This document shows, in pieces, positions 29,957 to 33,022 of a DNA stretch of 33,022 bases. The notes under the pieces were generated by a model. The model was not told where the DNA came from, ran no database searches, and saw only the letters and a program-made list of their open reading frames with translations. The position numbers were made by a program, and so were the translations under genes. The stretch is from Magnetococcales bacterium (GTDB lineage Bacteria; Pseudomonadota; Magnetococcia; Magnetococcales; JADFYX01). Location: contig JADGBW010000028.1 of assembly GCA_015231305.1 (NCBI GenBank), forward strand, positions 1-33,022, given 5' to 3'. Each line of letters starts with the position of its first letter. The stretch's first letter is position 1.

Positions 29957-30140
29957 TAGACCGGATATTTTATTAAGAATAGCCGCTATGCTGCCCCAGG
30001 GATTGCCAGAACTGCGTTGCAGGATAAATTTTAAGGATCACATGCTTGTAGTATGCTCACCTGAAAAATTCAACCTGTGCCTTGTTCTGACAACCCCTGG
30101 AACAACCTTTCGGCCACTCTTCATGTAAATATCTGGGCTA
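29957..30140. repeat. Long imperfect inverted repeat / large hairpin element (about 67 nt arms)
   Basis: Arms 29957..30023 and 30074..30140. The best blocks are TAGnCCnGATATTT, AGAnTnGCCG, CCAGGG and TTGnCAGAAC. The segment looks more GC-rich than its flanks and has no plausible ORF. Confidence 0.7.
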
Positions 30141-30403
30141 GGGTAGCAACGTTGACTCTCTGGCTTCCCGTAATTGCATTAAAGATGTAATGTTGGTTGT
30201 AGAGTGTCTGTTTTTGATGTGAAATCATTATACATTTTATCCCCAACCTTATAACATATCTATTATAAAAATCTGGTATGCTAGATGTATAACCAGAGGT
30301 GAGGGCAATTCTATGGCTAATCTCTTATAAAAAATAGGAGCTTAAATGATGTTGCACGACTATATGCTATAGATAAGGATGACAGAGGTCTTAAGGATAA
30401 AAA

Positions 30404-32887
30404 GTGATGGATGCTAGTAAGCAAAACCCCAAAATATTGTTAGTAGATAATGAAGTAAATAGTATCTTACCTTTGTCTTGCGAGATGGAAAATGATTACG
30501 ATATTTCAGTTGTAAGTAACTATAAAGACGCTTTAGAAAAAGCAGCGTCAGCTCCTCCAGATCTTATTTTGTTGGATATAACCTTGCCAGAAATGGATGG
30601 TTTTGCGGTATGTAAACAGTTAAAACTAATTGATGTTACTAAAGACATTCCCGTTATTATTATATCAAGAGAAGATAATGTTGATAATGAAATTATAGGA
30701 TTTGAATTAGGTGCAGTAGATTATTTCATAAAACCTATACACCCTTTAAAACTAAAGCATAGGGTTAATACGCATATTGTACATAGGCTGCAAAAATTAG
30801 CACTACAAAAAAGTAATGACCATTTATCTGATGTCGTAGGAGATCTTGAAAATAATAACGCCCAATTAATAACACAATCATCAGATCTAAAAGGTAAGGA
30901 GGCTCACTTAAGATCTATTTTAGATAACGCATTAGATGCAATTATCACTGTTGATGAGAATAATATTATTGAAGAGTTTAACCCTGCTGCCCAAGATCTT
31001 TTTGGCTATACAAGAGATGCGGTTTTGGGTAAGGATGTTACAACTCTTTTTGTGCTTCCAGATATTAATAGTTACCAAAATAAAAAGGGGCTACAATATC
31101 TAAGTGCAGACGGTGATTGGGTTGATGATTCTAGGATAATTAAAAAAAGGTTTAAACTATCTGGGGTGCGTTCAGACAATAAAATAGTTGATCTTGAGGT
31201 TGGTATGGTAGAGACAACCAGAGACCAAAAACGCCATGTCACAGTATTTCTACAAGATATTACCGACCATAAACAGTTAATAAAATCTCTTAGTGAAACA
31301 CTAGAAATAGCTGAAGAGTCTAACAAAGCAAAAAGTGAATTTTTGGCTAATATGGGCCATGAAATACGCAGCCCTATGAACGCAATAATGGGCATGGTAG
31401 AGCTTGTTTTAGCGTCAAAAATAACGTCAGATCAACGGGAAAATTTGGAAATTGCCCAAAATTCTTCAATTAACCTTATGGGTCTTATAAATGATCTTAT
31501 GGACTTTTCTAAAATAGAAGCAGGTCGCCTTAAGATTGAGTCCATACCTTTTGAGTTACGAAAACAGATAGAAAACTGCTGCGAAAGTTTGGCTATTGCT
31601 TGTTATAAAAAAAACCTAGAAATGTATTGTGATATAGCACCAAGAATACCTGCTGTAATTGGTGACCCTTTACGTCTTAATCAGGTACTAATAAATTTAG
31701 TTAACAATGCAATAAAGTTTACAGACCAAGGCGAAATTGTAGTACGTGTAGAGATATTGCCAAATATCGATGTAGATGGAAAAAATGTTTCATTACATTT
31801 TTGGGTTGCAGATACAGGCATTGGTATTTCTCAAGATCGCCTCACTGTTATATTTAAAAGATTCACCCAGCTAGATAGTTCTATAAAACGTAAATATGGT
31901 GGCAGTGGACTTGGTTTAACTATATCCAGACATCTTGTGAAGATGATGAATGGTAATATTTGGGTAAATAGTGAAGTTGGCAAAGGAACTGTTTTCCATT
32001 TTACCGCTAGTTTTCCTGTTGCAAATAGCGCAGCTATTGAGTCTAAACACCACCTAGAAAAACATTCAACTCAAATGGAGTCTACTCATCTTAGTGGTGT
32101 AAATATATTAATAGCAGATGCAAATGAAACCGGGCGCAAAATTGTAAAAGATATGCTTAACCGCTTTGGAGCAAATGTTACTGATGTTAATAGTGTTAGC
32201 CAACTTATTGCCGCTCTACAAAATTCCAAAAACGATTATCCCAATGTCGTAATTTTGGATAAAGCTATGCTCTTGCCTGAGCTAATAGACGCTGAGGATT
32301 TGTTTGAGACAAATAAAATTATAGCTATGTTACCCCCCCATGTTAAGGCTAGAGAACTTGTTGCAAATACTAACTATCAAGATATAGCCACCATAAAAAA
32401 ACCTGTAAAACTCTACTCTCTACTAAACAAAATAGATAAAATTATAAATTTAACTCCATTAAAAATTAGTGAAAATATCCCACTATCGATACCTCATAAT
32501 AAAAATATAACTCCTTTGCGAATATTGTTGGTTGAGGATCTTATAAACAACCAAAAATTAGCAATTAGTACGTTAGAAAAAGTAGGTCATACTGTTATTT
32601 GTGCCGAGAACGGTTACAAAGCTTTAAAGGCTTTAGCAGTAGATAAATATGACCTTATTTTGATGGATGTCCATATGCCCGAAATGGATGGCTATGAAGC
32701 CTCAAGACATATTAGAGATGGCAAAGTGAAAAATTGCGACCCTCAAATCCCCATTGTTGCCATTACCGCTAGAGATATTCAAACAGAAGTAGATGTATAT
32801 CTAGCATCAGGGATGAACGGCTATTTGCGAAAGCCTTACCGGGCAGCTGAGTTATTAGGGGTAATAGAGCTTTTTACCGCAACATGA
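30404..32887 (+). CDS. Hybrid sensor histidine kinase: REC-PAS-HisKA-HATPase-(degenerate REC)-REC
   Basis: DLILLDITLPEMDGFAVC; AIITVDENNIIEEFNPAAQDLFGYT (PAS); [50 protein letters not shown]. Confidence 0.94.
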   Translation: MMDASKQNPKILLVDNEVNSILPLSCEMENDYDISVVSNYKDALEKAASAPPDLILLDITLPEMDGFAVCKQLKLIDVTKDIPVIIISREDNVDNEIIGFELGAVDYFIKPIHPLKLKHRVNTHIVHRLQKLALQKSNDHLSDVVGDLENNNAQLITQSSDLKGKEAHLRSILDNALDAIITVDENNIIEEFNPAAQDLFGYTRDAVLGKDVTTLFVLPDINSYQNKKGLQYLSADGDWVDDSRIIKKRFKLSGVRSDNKIVDLEVGMVETTRDQKRHVTVFLQDITDHKQLIKSLSETLEIAEESNKAKSEFLANMGHEIRSPMNAIMGMVELVLASKITSDQRENLEIAQNSSINLMGLINDLMDFSKIEAGRLKIESIPFELRKQIENCCESLAIACYKKNLEMYCDIAPRIPAVIGDPLRLNQVLINLVNNAIKFTDQGEIVVRVEILPNIDVDGKNVSLHFWVADTGIGISQDRLTVIFKRFTQLDSSIKRKYGGSGLGLTISRHLVKMMNGNIWVNSEVGKGTVFHFTASFPVANSAAIESKHHLEKHSTQMESTHLSGVNILIADANETGRKIVKDMLNRFGANVTDVNSVSQLIAALQNSKNDYPNVVILDKAMLLPELIDAEDLFETNKIIAMLPPHVKARELVANTNYQDIATIKKPVKLYSLLNKIDKIINLTPLKISENIPLSIPHNKNITPLRILLVEDLINNQKLAISTLEKVGHTVICAENGYKALKALAVDKYDLILMDVHMPEMDGYEASRHIRDGKVKNCDPQIPIVAITARDIQTEVDVYLASGMNGYLRKPYRAAELLGVIELFTAT

Positions 32888-32966
32888 TAGTTAACATCAG
32901 AACTCATTTAATATTTTGTGACATATTCTAATAAATATCACAAAACCTTCACAAAACTTAAAAAAA

Positions 32967-33022
32967 TTAACTGTTTACATCTAAATGTTGGCGTGCACAT
33001 TGCATGGCTTTGTGATAAGTGT
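32967..33022 (-). CDS. Possible C-terminal end of a CDS that runs off the window
   Basis: An open frame on the minus strand from the window edge ends ...TYHKAMQCARQHLDVNS-stop. Confidence 0.3.
   Translation of the reverse strand, partial: TYHKAMQCARQHLDVNS

Noticed and set aside
26521-32887. Kinase cluster as a horizontally acquired novel system
   Set aside because: All domains belong to standard two-component families and composition matches the surroundings; the architecture is unusual but not evidence of a new system.
1-33022. CRISPR arrays, tRNA/rRNA genes, toxin-antitoxin, retron or other defence systems
   Set aside because: No regularly spaced repeats, no tRNA-like cloverleaf, and no hallmark proteins. 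The only reverse transcriptase is a group II intron maturase with its own D5/D6, not a retron or DGR RT.

Overview
This is a 33 kb AT-rich window. Its gene content fits an alphaproteobacterium (RpoH-type sigma factor, sucAB-lpd operon, 5-oxoprolinase), but that assignment is inference. The left edge (1..~3310) is a mobile-element nest. A group II intron, whose IEP and domains V and VI are readable, interrupts tnpB of an IS66-family element, and an intact tnpC follows. Downstream genes are: a fused HyuA/HyuB 5-oxoprolinase; a TPR-sulfotransferase; alanine dehydrogenase; a sucA-sucB-lpdA operon with terminator; ChrA and NupC/CNT transporters; a stand-alone DnaJ-type zinc-finger mini-protein; an SGNH-like membrane-anchored protein; divergent hsp20 and rpoH with sigma32-like promoter sequence; a NUDIX hydrolase; an alpha/beta hydrolase; a putative lipoprotein aminopeptidase (DUF2265-like); and a two-component cluster (hybrid kinase, single-domain receiver, second hybrid kinase). 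The most noteworthy non-coding signals are: (i) the exact intron/IS66 junction with a bulged branch-point A; (ii) a ~185-240 bp long-hairpin element in the gap between two signalling genes, whose arm mismatches mostly become G-U pairs on the minus strand; (iii) two degenerate copies of a short intergenic palindrome; (iv) a 97 bp segment bounded by perfect 14 bp inverted repeats upstream of a hybrid kinase; and (v) sigma32-like promoters in the hsp20/rpoH divergent region. I found no CRISPR array, tRNA or rRNA, and no cluster that I can defend as a wholly new defence or biosynthetic system.
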